Numbered from the stretch's first letter, positions 31,491-40,638 are shown. The stretch is 64,000 nucleotides of DNA from Rhizobium sp. Root483D2 (GCF_001426685.1 NZ_LMFB01000001.1:55823-119822), one strand, 5' to 3'. The notes: generated by a model from the sequence alone, not told the origin. Made by a program: numbers and translations.

Positions 31491-31531
31491 GTGTCTTGCT
31501 CACAGCAGTTGATGCCAGAATGTTTCACGCA

Positions 31532-31732
31532 TCAGTCCGAAATTTTGCCGAGCCTTTCGGCCTGGTCGAGTTTTTCCAGGAGGTCGAGGAAGGTATCGGG
31601 AATTGGCTCCTGCTCGACGGAACTGTAAAGCGCCTTCAGCTTTGAGGCGATCTGGCCATTGGGATCTGTCGCCCCCACTGCCGCTTTCCTGCCCATACCG
31701 GCACGCGGTTGATTTTCCGGTATGTCCGTCAT
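31532..31732 (-). CDS. nepR: NepR family anti-sigma factor
   Basis: A 66-residue protein with the NepR core IASKLKALYSSVEQEPIPDTFLDLLEKLDQAE. NepR binds and holds the EcfG sigma factor; phosphorylated PhyR captures NepR and frees the sigma. ATG 31732 gives the usual NepR length; the frame is open to 31855. It is divergent from phyR, the standard arrangement, but no ecfG gene follows it here: the next gene downstream converges on it. Confidence 0.88.
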   Translation of the reverse strand: MTDIPENQPRAGMGRKAAVGATDPNGQIASKLKALYSSVEQEPIPDTFLDLLEKLDQAERLGKISD

Positions 31733-31982
31733 AGTCTGTCTCACTCCAAAATCCGCGTCGGCAATCGCCCCGCAGCACTGCTTCCACGTCCAATTCAATA
31801 CATCAAAAACATTGCCATAGTCCGAACTTATGTCGGGTTTCCTTGAAACCGACACACAATTCGTTCAACACGGAAACTTCCCTTCAACCTTAAAACATGA
31901 TCAAACCAATGCCATGTTTCGCCATGCGATAGCATCAGGCACCGGTGAAAATTCGGCGCCATCATACTGAAGGAAGTCATAA

Positions 31983-32780
31983 ATGTCACTTTCCATGCGG
32001 ATCGCAGCCCATCTTCCCTATCTGCGCCGTTTCTCCCGTGCCGTTACCGGATCGCAAACCTCAGGCGACGCCTATGTCGCCGCCGTTCTGGAAGCGTTGA
32101 TCGCCGACATCACGCTTTTCCCGCAAGGGTCCAACGACCGGGTCAATCTGTTTAAATTGTTCTGCTCGATCTTCGATACGCTGAGCATCGACCTGCCGGA
32201 AACACCATCGCCGTTTGGCTGGGAAGCGCGTGCCGCCGCCAATCTTTCGGTGATTGCGCCGGCAGCCCGCAAGGCGTTTCTGCTCGTTTCCGTCGAGGGC
32301 TTCTCGCCGGAGGAAACGGCCGAAATTCTCGGTGTTTCAGACATTGAAACCGCAAATCTGTTGCGCGAGGCATCCGAGGATATTTCCCGCCAGGTCGCCA
32401 CCGAAATCCTGATCATCGAGGACGAACCGCTGATCGCCATGGATATCGAGGACATGGTGCTGAGCCTTGGCCATAAGGTAGCGGGCGTCGCCAGAACGCA
32501 TGGCGAAGCGATCACGCTGTTTGAAAAGACCGAGCCGAAGATGATCCTTGCCGATATCCAGCTTGCAGATGGCAGCTCGGGCATCGACGCCGTCAACGAG
32601 ATCCTGAAAAGCGCGACGATCCCGGTGATTTTCATCACCGCGTTTCCGGAGCGCCTGTTGACCGGCACCAAACCGGAGCCGGCCTTTCTGGTGACCAAGC
32701 CGTTCAATCCGGAAATGGTCAAGGCCCTGATCAGCCAGGCGCTGTTCTTCGACGACAACGCGCGCTCCGGCAAACGCTGA
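31983..32780 (+). CDS. phyR: PhyR, response regulator of the general stress response
   Basis: A 265-residue fusion. Residues 1-137 are a sigma-like domain with sigma2 and sigma4-like parts (ARKAFLLVSVEGFSPEETAEILGVS) but without DNA-binding function in the family. Residues 141-255 are a receiver with the acidic pair Glu146/Asp147, phosphoacceptor Asp191, Thr219 and Lys239, and the FITAFPERLLTG segment. On stress the receiver is phosphorylated and the sigma-like part sequesters NepR. AAGGAAG precedes the ATG by 7 bases. No exact GSR promoter was found before phyR or nepR. Confidence 0.95.
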   Translation: MSLSMRIAAHLPYLRRFSRAVTGSQTSGDAYVAAVLEALIADITLFPQGSNDRVNLFKLFCSIFDTLSIDLPETPSPFGWEARAAANLSVIAPAARKAFLLVSVEGFSPEETAEILGVSDIETANLLREASEDISRQVATEILIIEDEPLIAMDIEDMVLSLGHKVAGVARTHGEAITLFEKTEPKMILADIQLADGSSGIDAVNEILKSATIPVIFITAFPERLLTGTKPEPAFLVTKPFNPEMVKALISQALFFDDNARSGKR

Positions 32781-32789
32781 GCATTGCCG

Positions 32790-34037
32790 CTATTGTCCCG
32801 GGGATGGCCGGTCGATGGCGAAGGCTTCGAACCAGCCTTCCCGCTGACCGGCGCAAAGCTGCGCGAGAATGCGCGATGCCATGAAGGAAAAGGTGATCCC
32901 GTTGCCGCCGTAGCCGTAAGCCGCAAGGATGCGCGGCATGCGGGGGACTGCGCCGATCAGCGGCAAACCGTCATCCGTCTCGCCGAACGCGCCGGACCAG
33001 GAGAAATCGATGACCGGATTGGCTGATGGCCACAGCTTGACGAGGTCATCGACCAGCTTTTCCGATTTCTCCGGCATTTTGCTGTCGCGGGCCTGCGGAT
33101 CAACCGTCTCGTCGTCGCCACCGCCGATGATGATGCGTCCGTCCCTAGTGGTGCGGGCATAATTGTAGGTTTCCGAGGCTTCCCAGATCAGTTCGCCGCC
33201 GGGCCAGAGCGTGCCTTCCCGTTGCGGCACGGTGGCAATCGCCCAGCTCGATACTGTTTTGTGCAGGTCGCTGCGGACGAAATCGGGCATGACATACCCC
33301 GTTGCCAGGATCACATGCCGCGCCTCGATGACGAAGGGGCTGTCGGTCTCGACCGTCACCGAGCCCGGTGCATCATGGTAGGCGGTTACCATGGCATCGA
33401 CCAGCCGCGCGCCGCGCGTCTGCGCATCCCTCAAAAGGCCCCAGGATAACAGGATCGGATCGGCATCGGCGGAGCCCGGCGACACGATTGCCGCTGCCCG
33501 GTCGATACGGAAGCGGGACAAAAGGTCCTTGTGATCGAGGAGCAGGCCGGGCAAACCGGCGCGTTCGCGCAGCAGATGCTCGTCGCGCAGGGCCGAGGGG
33601 CCAGCTTCGCCTGCCGCAAGGAAAAGGGTGGACCGGGGCCGGAAGGCACAATCGAAACCCAATCCTTCCACCAGGCCGGAAAGCCCCTGAACAGCTGCGA
33701 CGCTGTGCCGGTAGAGTTCGGCTGCCCGGTCAAAACCGTAGAATTCGGTCAGTTCCCCCAGCGTGCAATCGATCTCCCATTGCAGCATGGCGGTGCTTGC
33801 AGCTGTGCTGCCAAGCCCCGGCTGCTCGCGATCGACGATCGTCACATCCACGCCACGGGCGGCAAGATGTTGCGCGGCCAGCGATCCCGTGATGCCGCCG
33901 CCGACAACGAGAACGTCTGTCTTGATGCTTTGCGTGAGAGGTGGGTTGCGGGGTGGGCGCTGGCCGCCTCCCCAGGGAGACCGGCCGCCATGAAGATCGG
34001 CCTGGACCGTATCGAACGTATCGAGCATTGGGGTCAT
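32790..34037 (-). CDS. FAD-dependent amino acid/amine oxidoreductase
   Basis: A DAO-family flavoprotein of 415 residues. It has the dinucleotide motif VLVVGGGITGSLAAQHLAARG at about residues 39-59 and the C-terminal SWSGAFGETDDGLPLIGAVP with YGYGGNGITFS, as in glycine oxidase/PuuB-like enzymes. The substrate is unknown. Start 34037 is the longest ATG; 34028 is also possible, and neither has a good ribosome site. It is convergent with phyR with 9 bases between stops. Confidence 0.82.
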   Translation of the reverse strand: MTPMLDTFDTVQADLHGGRSPWGGGQRPPRNPPLTQSIKTDVLVVGGGITGSLAAQHLAARGVDVTIVDREQPGLGSTAASTAMLQWEIDCTLGELTEFYGFDRAAELYRHSVAAVQGLSGLVEGLGFDCAFRPRSTLFLAAGEAGPSALRDEHLLRERAGLPGLLLDHKDLLSRFRIDRAAAIVSPGSADADPILLSWGLLRDAQTRGARLVDAMVTAYHDAPGSVTVETDSPFVIEARHVILATGYVMPDFVRSDLHKTVSSWAIATVPQREGTLWPGGELIWEASETYNYARTTRDGRIIIGGGDDETVDPQARDSKMPEKSEKLVDDLVKLWPSANPVIDFSWSGAFGETDDGLPLIGAVPRMPRILAAYGYGGNGITFSFMASRILAQLCAGQREGWFEAFAIDRPSPGQ

Positions 34038-34107
34038 GCGTCTGCTTTCAGTTGCCTTATGCCGGAGCGGCCGGGACCGTTACTCATATCCTCAGCCACC
34101 TGTATCC

Positions 34108-35250
34108 TCACCCAGGCAACTGGCGCTCCGGCGGCTGGGTGCGGACTTCGTTGAAGATGGTCATGGCGATGAGCGAGAGCGGCATGGCCAGCATGGCGCC
34201 GACCGCACCCCACATCCAGGTCCAGAAAATGATCGCGATGAAAATCAGGAAGGGATTGATCTCCAGCCGGTGGCCGAGAATGGCTGGTGTCACCAGGTTT
34301 TCCATCACCAGATGCAGGATGAAGAAGGCGGCGGCTGGAGCCAGCGCCAGCAGGAGCGCATCGTGGGTCATCAGGCCGGCGGCGAGAAGCGCCACGGTCA
34401 TGATGGTCACGCCGAGATAGGGAATGAAACTGGAGACAAAGGCGAACAGCCCCCAGAGCGGCGCCATCGTCAAACCGCCGACAAAGGCGATCGCAGCGGT
34501 GATGGTGCCGAGAACGAGATAGATCAGGCTCGCGGTCGAGAAGTAAAACCCCACGGCGTTTTCGGTGGCATTCATGATGCGGATTGCGGCAAGCCTCCGG
34601 TCGCGGGTGGCAAACGCAAGGATGATGGTCTTGCGCAGATGGCCGCGGCCGACAAGGAACAGTCCGAGTGCGGCCATGAAGATCAGCGTCTGGATAAAGG
34701 CGGGCGTGACGCCGGCGGCAACCAGGCCGAGCATGGTGCCGGCATTTTGAATGGCCACATCGGTGACGGCTTTTTCATCCGTTCCGGCGATCACCACCTT
34801 TGCCCATTCGAACCGCTGGATATAGGGCAGCACCCGCTCGATCGCCCGCTCCAGAATGCCCGGAGCCTGGCCGGCAACCGACGTTAAAGGCTCGACCAGG
34901 GCATTGATCAGAAAGAACAGGCCGACAATGAATATTGCGGCCAACAGCAGCCCACCCAAGGCAGGCGGCAATCCGAGATGCGCCAGGCGGTCGGCAGCCA
35001 GACCAAGCACCATGCCGATGACAATCGCCAGCGTGACCGGCATCAGGATCGATTCCATCAGGTAAATCACGGCGGACGCAAAGATGACGAATGTGCCGAC
35101 GATGCTCCAGGCAACGATCAGGTCAAGCCCGGTTTTCGGCGATGTCTCGGGGATATCCGCCGCCTCCACCTGTGCCTCCAGTTCCGCAAGCTTCCGCTTC
35201 CTGAAAGCTCCACTCCCCGTCAAGGCAGCACCCATGTTCCGGCTCTCCAT
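34108..35250 (-). CDS. AI-2E family transporter (PerM-like)
   Basis: A 380-residue membrane protein with about eight hydrophobic segments and an 85-residue periplasmic or membrane-peripheral loop, the fold of AI-2E/PerM exporters. Some members move quorum signals or act as Na+/H+ antiporters, so the cargo is open. ATG 35250 was chosen over TTG 35262; ATG 35235 is possible. An exact GSR promoter lies 98 bases upstream. Confidence 0.83.
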   Translation of the reverse strand: MESRNMGAALTGSGAFRKRKLAELEAQVEAADIPETSPKTGLDLIVAWSIVGTFVIFASAVIYLMESILMPVTLAIVIGMVLGLAADRLAHLGLPPALGGLLLAAIFIVGLFFLINALVEPLTSVAGQAPGILERAIERVLPYIQRFEWAKVVIAGTDEKAVTDVAIQNAGTMLGLVAAGVTPAFIQTLIFMAALGLFLVGRGHLRKTIILAFATRDRRLAAIRIMNATENAVGFYFSTASLIYLVLGTITAAIAFVGGLTMAPLWGLFAFVSSFIPYLGVTIMTVALLAAGLMTHDALLLALAPAAAFFILHLVMENLVTPAILGHRLEINPFLIFIAIIFWTWMWGAVGAMLAMPLSLIAMTIFNEVRTQPPERQLPG

Positions 35251-35638
35251 GTGCCCCGCCAAGGGCGCACAGGCAGCCTGACGGGCGAATAAGATCGATG
35301 TGCGGAAAACACCGGAGCAGAGGCAGCGCCGGTGTGTAACGGCAACTAACGCAGTGCTTGTGAAAAAGTTCCGGTCGCGGAGATGTCACCAGAACAAGCC
35401 ATTGCCGCCTTGCGGCTTGCATACTGGTGAGGCGGTAGATGAATTTGGCATGACATTGACGGGCGGTGGAAAAGGCGAAGGGCCTTTCTAGATCGCGGCT
35501 TTGATCGGTAGGCGCGTCGGGTACCCACCCACTCTGCTGCCCGCCTGATCAAATTGGCGGGAGCGAACTTTCAAACGAAACGTCGGGTCTTCCAAGCAAC
35601 AATTGCTGGGAATTTCCTCCCCATCGCCAAACCTGGCG
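35251..35638. other. Intergenic region with the AI-2E gene promoter
   Basis: Besides the promoter at 35348-35372 I see no gene. Short open frames here have neither ribosome sites nor family features. Confidence 0.5.
35348..35372 (-). promoter_or_regulatory. EcfG-type promoter of the AI-2E transporter gene
   Basis: Minus strand GGAAC (35368-35372), N16, CGTT (35348-35351), exact and intergenic. Confidence 0.78.
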
Positions 35639-35809
35639 TCAGTAGCGTTCCGGCGGGAAAACGTGAAGCGTGAGAGAAAACAGGCCAAGGCCCAGGATCA
35701 CCACGATCAATGTGTTGGCAATGTCTTCCGACGTCGCGGGCAGGATGCCGAGACCGATAACGGCGGCAGCGAGCAGGAACAGGCAAAGCCTTGGCAACCA
35801 GTACAGCAT
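35639..35809 (-). CDS. Small two-helix membrane protein under a GSR promoter
   Basis: A 56-residue protein with helices YWLPRLCLFLLAAAVIGLGI and NTLIVVILGLGLFSLTLHVF, separated by PATSEDIA and ending PPERY. Its start MLYW and general shape recall DUF1328 proteins, but the glycine pattern differs, so the family is unassigned. AAGGAA precedes the ATG by 7 bases, and an exact GSR promoter lies 74 bases upstream. Confidence 0.8.
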   Translation of the reverse strand: MLYWLPRLCLFLLAAAVIGLGILPATSEDIANTLIVVILGLGLFSLTLHVFPPERY

Positions 35810-35882
35810 GGCACATTCCTTTATAGTTGGCCTTGAAACCGGCCTTGATGTCGGAAAGCATTCCCATTGGGATGCGCAGTTT

Positions 35883-35907
35883 AACGCGGCTTGAGCCGAA
35901 TGGTTCC
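35883..35907 (-). promoter_or_regulatory. EcfG-type promoter of the 56-residue membrane protein gene
   Basis: Minus strand GGAAC (35903-35907), N16, CGTT (35883-35886), exact and intergenic. Confidence 0.8.
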
Positions 35908-36034
35908 ATAGCCTTGCGTCGATGCCGCCACGAACCTTGGGCGTAGCGCCATCACCCGATGTTCAACTAATCCGGTTTCCGGGTGATCCAATTGCCGGGT
36001 GCCGCGTATCGAAGGCAAAGCGATGGAGACTGCG

Positions 36035-36421
36035 ATGCGGAAAATTGCAATTGTCACTCTTGGCGTCATGATCTCCAGCCTTGCGGCGGCGGCGCAGACC
36101 ACGCAGATGAAGGAAGCGGATATTCGCGGCCAGATCATCGGCAAGACCATCTATCTGGCAGCACCGATGGGCGGCGAATTCCCCCTCAACTATCACCCCT
36201 CCGGCGAGGTCGATGGCAGCGGCAAGGCGCTGGGACTGGGAAAATTCATCCAGCCCACCGATACGGGCCGCTGGTGGATCAAGTCGGACAAGCTCTGCCA
36301 GCAATTCAAGGTCTGGTATGACGGGTCGCCCATGTGTTTCGACCTGACGGAAACTGGTGAAGGCAAGGTCAAATGGGTGCGCGACAACGGCGACACCGGC
36401 ACGGCGCGCATCGGGAACTGA
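36035..36421 (+). CDS. Exported hypothetical protein
   Basis: A 128-residue secreted protein: signal peptide MRKIAIVTLGVMISSLAAAAQ, then a domain with IIGKTIYLAAPMGGEFPLNYHPSGEVDGSG and a Trp-rich middle (GRWWIKSDKLCQQFKVWYDGSPMCF). Two cysteines in the C-terminal half may pair. The pattern (G.T....P.GG.....Y...G...G, then W.....LC..W..G...C) recurs in rhizobial periplasmic hypothetical proteins. GGAG precedes ATG 36035; ATG 36023 is an alternative. A bidirectional terminator follows. Confidence 0.7.
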   Translation: MRKIAIVTLGVMISSLAAAAQTTQMKEADIRGQIIGKTIYLAAPMGGEFPLNYHPSGEVDGSGKALGLGKFIQPTDTGRWWIKSDKLCQQFKVWYDGSPMCFDLTETGEGKVKWVRDNGDTGTARIGN

Positions 36422-36434
36422 CAGAGTGGCATGA

Positions 36435-36468
36435 AAAAGCCGGCGCCCTTGGAAGGACGCCGGCTTTT
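36435..36468. terminator. Bidirectional terminator
   Basis: Perfect 11-bp arms AAAAGCCGGCG/CGCCGGCTTTT with a 12-nt loop, between the exported protein gene and the convergent ridA-like gene. Confidence 0.9.
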
Positions 36469-36486
36469 CCGTTTTCCATGGCCCTC

Positions 36487-36831
36487 TTAGAGAGCCGCGA
36501 TGACGATGACTTCGACGAGATAGTCCGGGGTCGCGAGCTTGGCTTCGCCGGTGGCGCGGGCCGGTGTGTTGCCCTGCGAGGCCCAGCCATCCCAGACGGC
36601 GTTCATCTTGGGGAAATCGACCATGTCGGCCAGCCAGATGGTTGCCGACAGGATACGGGACTTGTCTGTGCCAGCCTCAGCCAACAGACGATCGACCGAA
36701 GCCAGAGCCTGCTTGGTCTGCTCGGTCACATCGGAACCGGCCTCGCCAACCTGGCCGGCGAGATAGACGGTACCATTGTGCACAACGGCCTGGCTCATGC
36801 GCGGACCGGTTTCGAAGCGTTTGATTTCCAT
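36487..36831 (-). CDS. RidA (YjgF/YER057c/UK114) family protein
   Basis: A 114-residue RidA-fold protein that by family hydrolyses reactive enamine/imine intermediates of amino acid metabolism. The motif VYLAGQVGEAG and the conserved Arg in NTPARATGEAKLATPDYLVEVIVIA support the call. It lies 117 bases after the dppF-like gene on the same strand and could be read through from the transporter operon. The strict RidA subtype cannot be settled by eye. Confidence 0.9.
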   Translation of the reverse strand: MEIKRFETGPRMSQAVVHNGTVYLAGQVGEAGSDVTEQTKQALASVDRLLAEAGTDKSRILSATIWLADMVDFPKMNAVWDGWASQGNTPARATGEAKLATPDYLVEVIVIAAL

Positions 36832-36948
36832 CTTGATATTCCTCGTAGAATGCGGCGGGCCGCATGTGAATTGTGGTGACGCAGGCGCTTTACCGCAGAT
36901 TTCCGGTCAGTGGAACCATGATCGCGCGATTGCCGCAACCGATGGGGT

Positions 36949-37776
36949 TCAAGCTGCGTTTTTTCGGGCAAGCCTTGCCTTGATGCTGTCGACATCGGCG
37001 CGCGGCGTCGCGGCAAACAGCGTCTTGGTATAGTTGTGCTTGGGGTCGGTAAAGACCTCCTCGCGGCTGCCATATTCGACTGCTTCGCCGTAATACATCA
37101 CCATCACGTCATCAGCGATGTAGCGCACCACCGACAGGTCGTGGCTGATGAAGACATAGGTCAGCTGAAACTCGTCCTGCAGGTCGGCGAGCAGGTTGAG
37201 AACCTGAGCCTGCACCGACAGGTCGAGCGCCGACACCGGCTCGTCGAGCACCAGAAGCCGCGGGTTGAGCATCAGCGCGCGGGCGATCGCCACGCGCTGA
37301 CGCTGGCCGCCGGAAAACATGTGCGGATAGCGGCCGTAATGTTTTTCCTCAAGACCCACCTTCTTCAACATGGCCATTGCCTTGTCGCGGCGGTCGTCTG
37401 CTTTCATATTGGTGTTGATGATCAGCGGCTCAGTGAGGATTTCGCCGATCTTCTTGCGCGGGTTCAGCGTGCCATAGGGGTTCTGGAAGACGATCTGCAC
37501 CTTTTGGCGCATTTCCGGCGTCAGCCGTTCCTTGGCGATATCGACCTTGTTGCCATCGATCAGCATGTCGCCGGAGGTTGCCGGGTCGATCATGGTGACG
37601 ATGCGGGCAAGCGTCGATTTTCCGCAGCCGCTTTCGCCGACGATGGCCAGCGTCTTGCCCTGATCGACGGCAAAGCTCACGCCCTTGACGGCGTGAACGG
37701 TCTTGGCCTTTTTGAAGAGACTGCCGGGGATGTGGTAATCGCGGGTGAGGTTTCTGGCTTCGAGAACATGGGTCAT
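36949..37776 (-). CDS. dppF: Peptide ABC transporter ATP-binding protein (DppF-like)
   Basis: A 275-residue ABC ATPase. Walker [10 protein letters not shown] (near residue 50), signature [15 protein letters not shown] and Walker [13 protein letters not shown] are complete, followed by an oligopeptide-transport C-terminal tail. It energises import with the DppD-like partner, whose stop overlaps its start by 4 bases. Last gene of the five-gene transporter set. Confidence 0.92.
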   Translation of the reverse strand: MTHVLEARNLTRDYHIPGSLFKKAKTVHAVKGVSFAVDQGKTLAIVGESGCGKSTLARIVTMIDPATSGDMLIDGNKVDIAKERLTPEMRQKVQIVFQNPYGTLNPRKKIGEILTEPLIINTNMKADDRRDKAMAMLKKVGLEEKHYGRYPHMFSGGQRQRVAIARALMLNPRLLVLDEPVSALDLSVQAQVLNLLADLQDEFQLTYVFISHDLSVVRYIADDVMVMYYGEAVEYGSREEVFTDPKHNYTKTLFAATPRADVDSIKARLARKNAA

Positions 37777-38630
37777 CGAACAGCTCCTGCAAAGATCTGG
37801 TCGTCGCTGAGGAATTCCGCGATCGTGGGAAGGCGGTCGCCGGTGGCATTGTCGGGAAGGGCCGACAGAAGCGCGCGGGTATATTCGCTCTTCGGAGATT
37901 CAAACAGCGAGAGCACGTCGGCCTCCTCGATCTTGCGGCCCTTGTACTGGACGATGACGCGATCGGCGGTTTCTGCCACCACACCCATATTATGGGTGAT
38001 GATGATCAGGCCCATGCCGTGTTCGGCCTGCAGCCGCATCAGGAGATCGAGGATCTGCTTCTGGATGGTGACGTCGAGGGCCGTCGTCGGCTCGTCGGCG
38101 ATCAGGAGCTTTGGATTGCATGACAGCGCAATCGCGATCATCACGCGCTGGCACTGGCCGCCCGACATCTGGTGGGGAAAATGTCCCAGGCGCTCGGCGG
38201 GATTGGGAATGCCGACCAGGTCGAACAGTTCGATGGCGCGGGCCCGGCGCGCCGCCTTGTCGAGGCCGAGGTGAATGCGCAGCACTTCCTCGATCTGGAA
38301 GCCGACGGTGAAGCACGGGTTGAGACTGGCGACCGGCTCCTGGAAGATCATGGCAATGTCCTTGCCGACGATCTTGCGGCGGTCCGACGGCGACAGGCCG
38401 AGCAGATCGATGCCATTGAACTGCAGCTTGTCGGCGGTGACCTTGGCCGTCCAGGGCAAGAGGCCCATGGCCGCCAGCATCGAGACGGATTTGCCCGAGC
38501 CGGATTCACCGACGATCGCCAGCACTTCGCCGGCATTGACCTTCATCGAGACGCCATCGACCGCACGGAAAGGCCCGGCAGCCGTCTGGAATTCGACGAC
38601 GAGATTTTCGATTTCGAAAAGCGACATCAT
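37773..38630 (-). CDS. dppD: Peptide ABC transporter ATP-binding protein (DppD-like)
   Basis: A 285-residue ABC ATPase with Walker A GESGSGKS, signature [15 protein letters not shown] and Walker [13 protein letters not shown]. The C-terminus has the [15 protein letters not shown] segment seen in DppD/OppD proteins, though it lacks the Cys cluster common in enteric OppD/DppD tails. It overlaps dppC by 4 bases (ATGA) and dppF by 4, so the three are coupled. Confidence 0.92.
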   Translation of the reverse strand: MMSLFEIENLVVEFQTAAGPFRAVDGVSMKVNAGEVLAIVGESGSGKSVSMLAAMGLLPWTAKVTADKLQFNGIDLLGLSPSDRRKIVGKDIAMIFQEPVASLNPCFTVGFQIEEVLRIHLGLDKAARRARAIELFDLVGIPNPAERLGHFPHQMSGGQCQRVMIAIALSCNPKLLIADEPTTALDVTIQKQILDLLMRLQAEHGMGLIIITHNMGVVAETADRVIVQYKGRKIEEADVLSLFESPKSEYTRALLSALPDNATGDRLPTIAEFLSDDQIFAGAVR

Positions 38631-39520
38631 GACCTCTTCAACTTCGGATCAAGCGCATCGCGCAGGCCGTCGCCCATCAGGTTGATGGCAATGACGGTGA
38701 TGAGAATGGCAAGACCGGGGAAGGTCACGACCCACCAGGCGCGCTGGATGAACTCGCGGGCCTCGGCCAGCATCGTGCCCCATTCCGGCGTCGGCGGCTG
38801 AGCGCCCATGCCTAGGAAACCAAGTGCTGCCGCATCGAGGATCGCCGCCGAGAAGGCGAGCGTCGCCTGGACGATCAAGGGTGCGAGGCAATTGGGCAGG
38901 ATGGTGAGGAACATCAGCCGCAGGGTGCCGGCACCGGCGACCCGCGAGGCAATGACATAATCCTTGGTGCGTTCCGACATGACGGCGGCACGCGTCAGCC
39001 GCACGAAATGCGGCAGGTTGACCAGCGAGATCGCGATCATCGCATTGACCAGGCCCGGCCCCAGAACGGCGACCAGCACGAGCGCCAGAAGCAGCGACGG
39101 GAAGGCCAGGATAATATCCATGACGCGCATGATGATCGTATCGGTGCGGCCGCGGAAATAGCCGGCGACGAGGCCGACGAGCACGCCGGAGATGACCGAC
39201 AGCGTCACGACGACAAGGCCGATGAACAGCGAGAAACGGGCACCGTAGATCAGGCGCGACAGGATATCGCGGCCGACGGCATCGGTTCCAAGAAAGTAGG
39301 TCCACTGCCCGCCCTGCGTCCAGCCGGGCGGCAACAGAAGCACATCGCGGTTCTGGATGCTGGGGCTATGCGGCGCGACGAAGGCCGCAAAGACAGCGAC
39401 GAACAGGATGATCAGGAAGATCGCCAGCCCCATGACCGCGCCCTTGTTGCGCGAGAAATAGAACCAGAATTCGGCAAAGCCGGTCTGCGGCTTGGCAATT
39501 TTAATTTCAGCGACAGCCAT
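38627..39520 (-). CDS. dppC: Peptide ABC transporter permease (DppC-like)
   Basis: A 297-residue inner-membrane permease with an N-terminal cytoplasmic stretch, six or so hydrophobic helices and the EAA-type loop ...RVAGAGTLRLMFLTILPNCLAPLIVQ. The end YVIASRVAGA and [15 protein letters not shown] is typical of DppC/OppC. It lies 9 bases downstream of dppB. Confidence 0.92.
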   Translation of the reverse strand: MAVAEIKIAKPQTGFAEFWFYFSRNKGAVMGLAIFLIILFVAVFAAFVAPHSPSIQNRDVLLLPPGWTQGGQWTYFLGTDAVGRDILSRLIYGARFSLFIGLVVVTLSVISGVLVGLVAGYFRGRTDTIIMRVMDIILAFPSLLLALVLVAVLGPGLVNAMIAISLVNLPHFVRLTRAAVMSERTKDYVIASRVAGAGTLRLMFLTILPNCLAPLIVQATLAFSAAILDAAALGFLGMGAQPPTPEWGTMLAEAREFIQRAWWVVTFPGLAILITVIAINLMGDGLRDALDPKLKRS

Positions 39521-39529
39521 CAGACCCTC

Positions 39530-40534
39530 CTAATGCCGGATACGCGGATTGATGAAGCCGTAAAGCACATCAACGATGAGGTTGATGATCATGATCATGG
39601 CGGCGATCAGCATCAGCCCGCCCTGCACGACCTGATAGTCCCGCTTGAACACGGAATCGACCATCCATTTGCCGATGCCCGGCCAAGAGAAGATCGTTTC
39701 CGTCAGGATCGCGCCGGCAAGCAGCACGCCGACCTGCAGGCCGATCGTGGTGATGACCGGGATCAGCGCGTTGCGCAGCGCATGCACGCCGATGACCCGG
39801 AATGGCGAAAGGCCCTTGGAACGGGCGGTGCGGACATAATCCTCGCCGAGCACTTCCAGCATGGCCGAGCGCGTCTGGCGGGCAATGACCGCAAGCGGAA
39901 TGGTGGCAAGCACGACGGTGGGCAGGATCAGATAGCTGACGGCCGATCTGAACGCGCCCGCCTGCCCCGAGATCAGGCTGTCGATCAGCATGAAGCCGGT
40001 GACCTGCGGGAAGAAATACATCATCGAGATGCGTCCCGAGACCGGCGTCCAGCCGAGATAGCCGGAAAAGAAGATGATGAGAAGCAGGCCCCACCAGAAG
40101 ATCGGCATGGAATAACCGATGAGGGCGACGCCCATCAGCGATTGATCGAGCCAGGTCCCCCGCTTGACTGCGGCGACCACGCCGGCGGGAATGCCGAGCA
40201 GCACGGCCACGATGATGGCACAGAGCGACAGCTCCAGCGTTGCCGGGAAAAGGTTCAAGAAATCGTCGAGAACCGGACGCTTGGTGACGATGGATGAGCC
40301 GAAGTCACCCGTCACGAGACCGCCGAGATAATCGAAATATTGCACATACATCGGCCGGTCGAGTCCGAGCTGGTGCATGAGTTCGGTGTGGCGTTCCGGA
40401 GCCATGACGCGCTCACCCGACATCAACATGACGGGATCGCCCGGCAGAAGTCGAATGAAGGAGAACGCGATCAGCGACACCCCGAGGAACGTGGGTATCA
40501 GGACGGCGAGCCGTCCGAAGATAAAGCGCAACAT
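39530..40534 (-). CDS. dppB: Peptide ABC transporter permease (DppB-like)
   Basis: A 334-residue permease starting MLRFIFGRLAVLIPTFLGVSLIAFSFIRLLPGDP, the hallmark DppB/OppB N-terminus, with the EAA loop ARSKGLSPFRVIGVHALRNALIPVITTIGL. The frame is open to 40597, but AAGGGA about 9 bases before ATG 40534 supports the shorter form. A hairpin separates it from dppA. Confidence 0.93.
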   Translation of the reverse strand: MLRFIFGRLAVLIPTFLGVSLIAFSFIRLLPGDPVMLMSGERVMAPERHTELMHQLGLDRPMYVQYFDYLGGLVTGDFGSSIVTKRPVLDDFLNLFPATLELSLCAIIVAVLLGIPAGVVAAVKRGTWLDQSLMGVALIGYSMPIFWWGLLLIIFFSGYLGWTPVSGRISMMYFFPQVTGFMLIDSLISGQAGAFRSAVSYLILPTVVLATIPLAVIARQTRSAMLEVLGEDYVRTARSKGLSPFRVIGVHALRNALIPVITTIGLQVGVLLAGAILTETIFSWPGIGKWMVDSVFKRDYQVVQGGLMLIAAMIMIINLIVDVLYGFINPRIRH

Positions 40535-40555
40535 GGGAGCCAATCCCTTCTTTCT

Positions 40556-40594
40556 TTGAAAAACCGACGGCCCGAATGTCTTCGAGCCGCCGGC
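40556..40594 (-). terminator. Hairpin between dppA and dppB
   Basis: On the minus strand a 13-bp imperfect stem (CCGGCGGCTCGAA with TTCGGGCCGTCGG, two mismatches) with a GACA-type loop, then TTTTT. It probably acts as a leaky terminator or RNA stabiliser that keeps the binding protein in excess of the membrane subunits. Confidence 0.65.
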
Positions 40595-40638
40595 CATTGC
40601 ACGCTCTTTGCGGCGTGCCTTTGTTTTTTCAGCCGATC

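Noticed and set aside
31983-32400. PhyR N-terminal part as an active ECF sigma factor
   Set aside because: It is fused to a receiver domain and has the PhyR sequence pattern; in this family it mimics sigma to bind NepR and is not a DNA-binding sigma factor.
37036-38274. A 412-codon plus-strand frame opposite dppF/dppD
   Set aside because: Antisense shadow spanning two genuine ABC ATPase genes.
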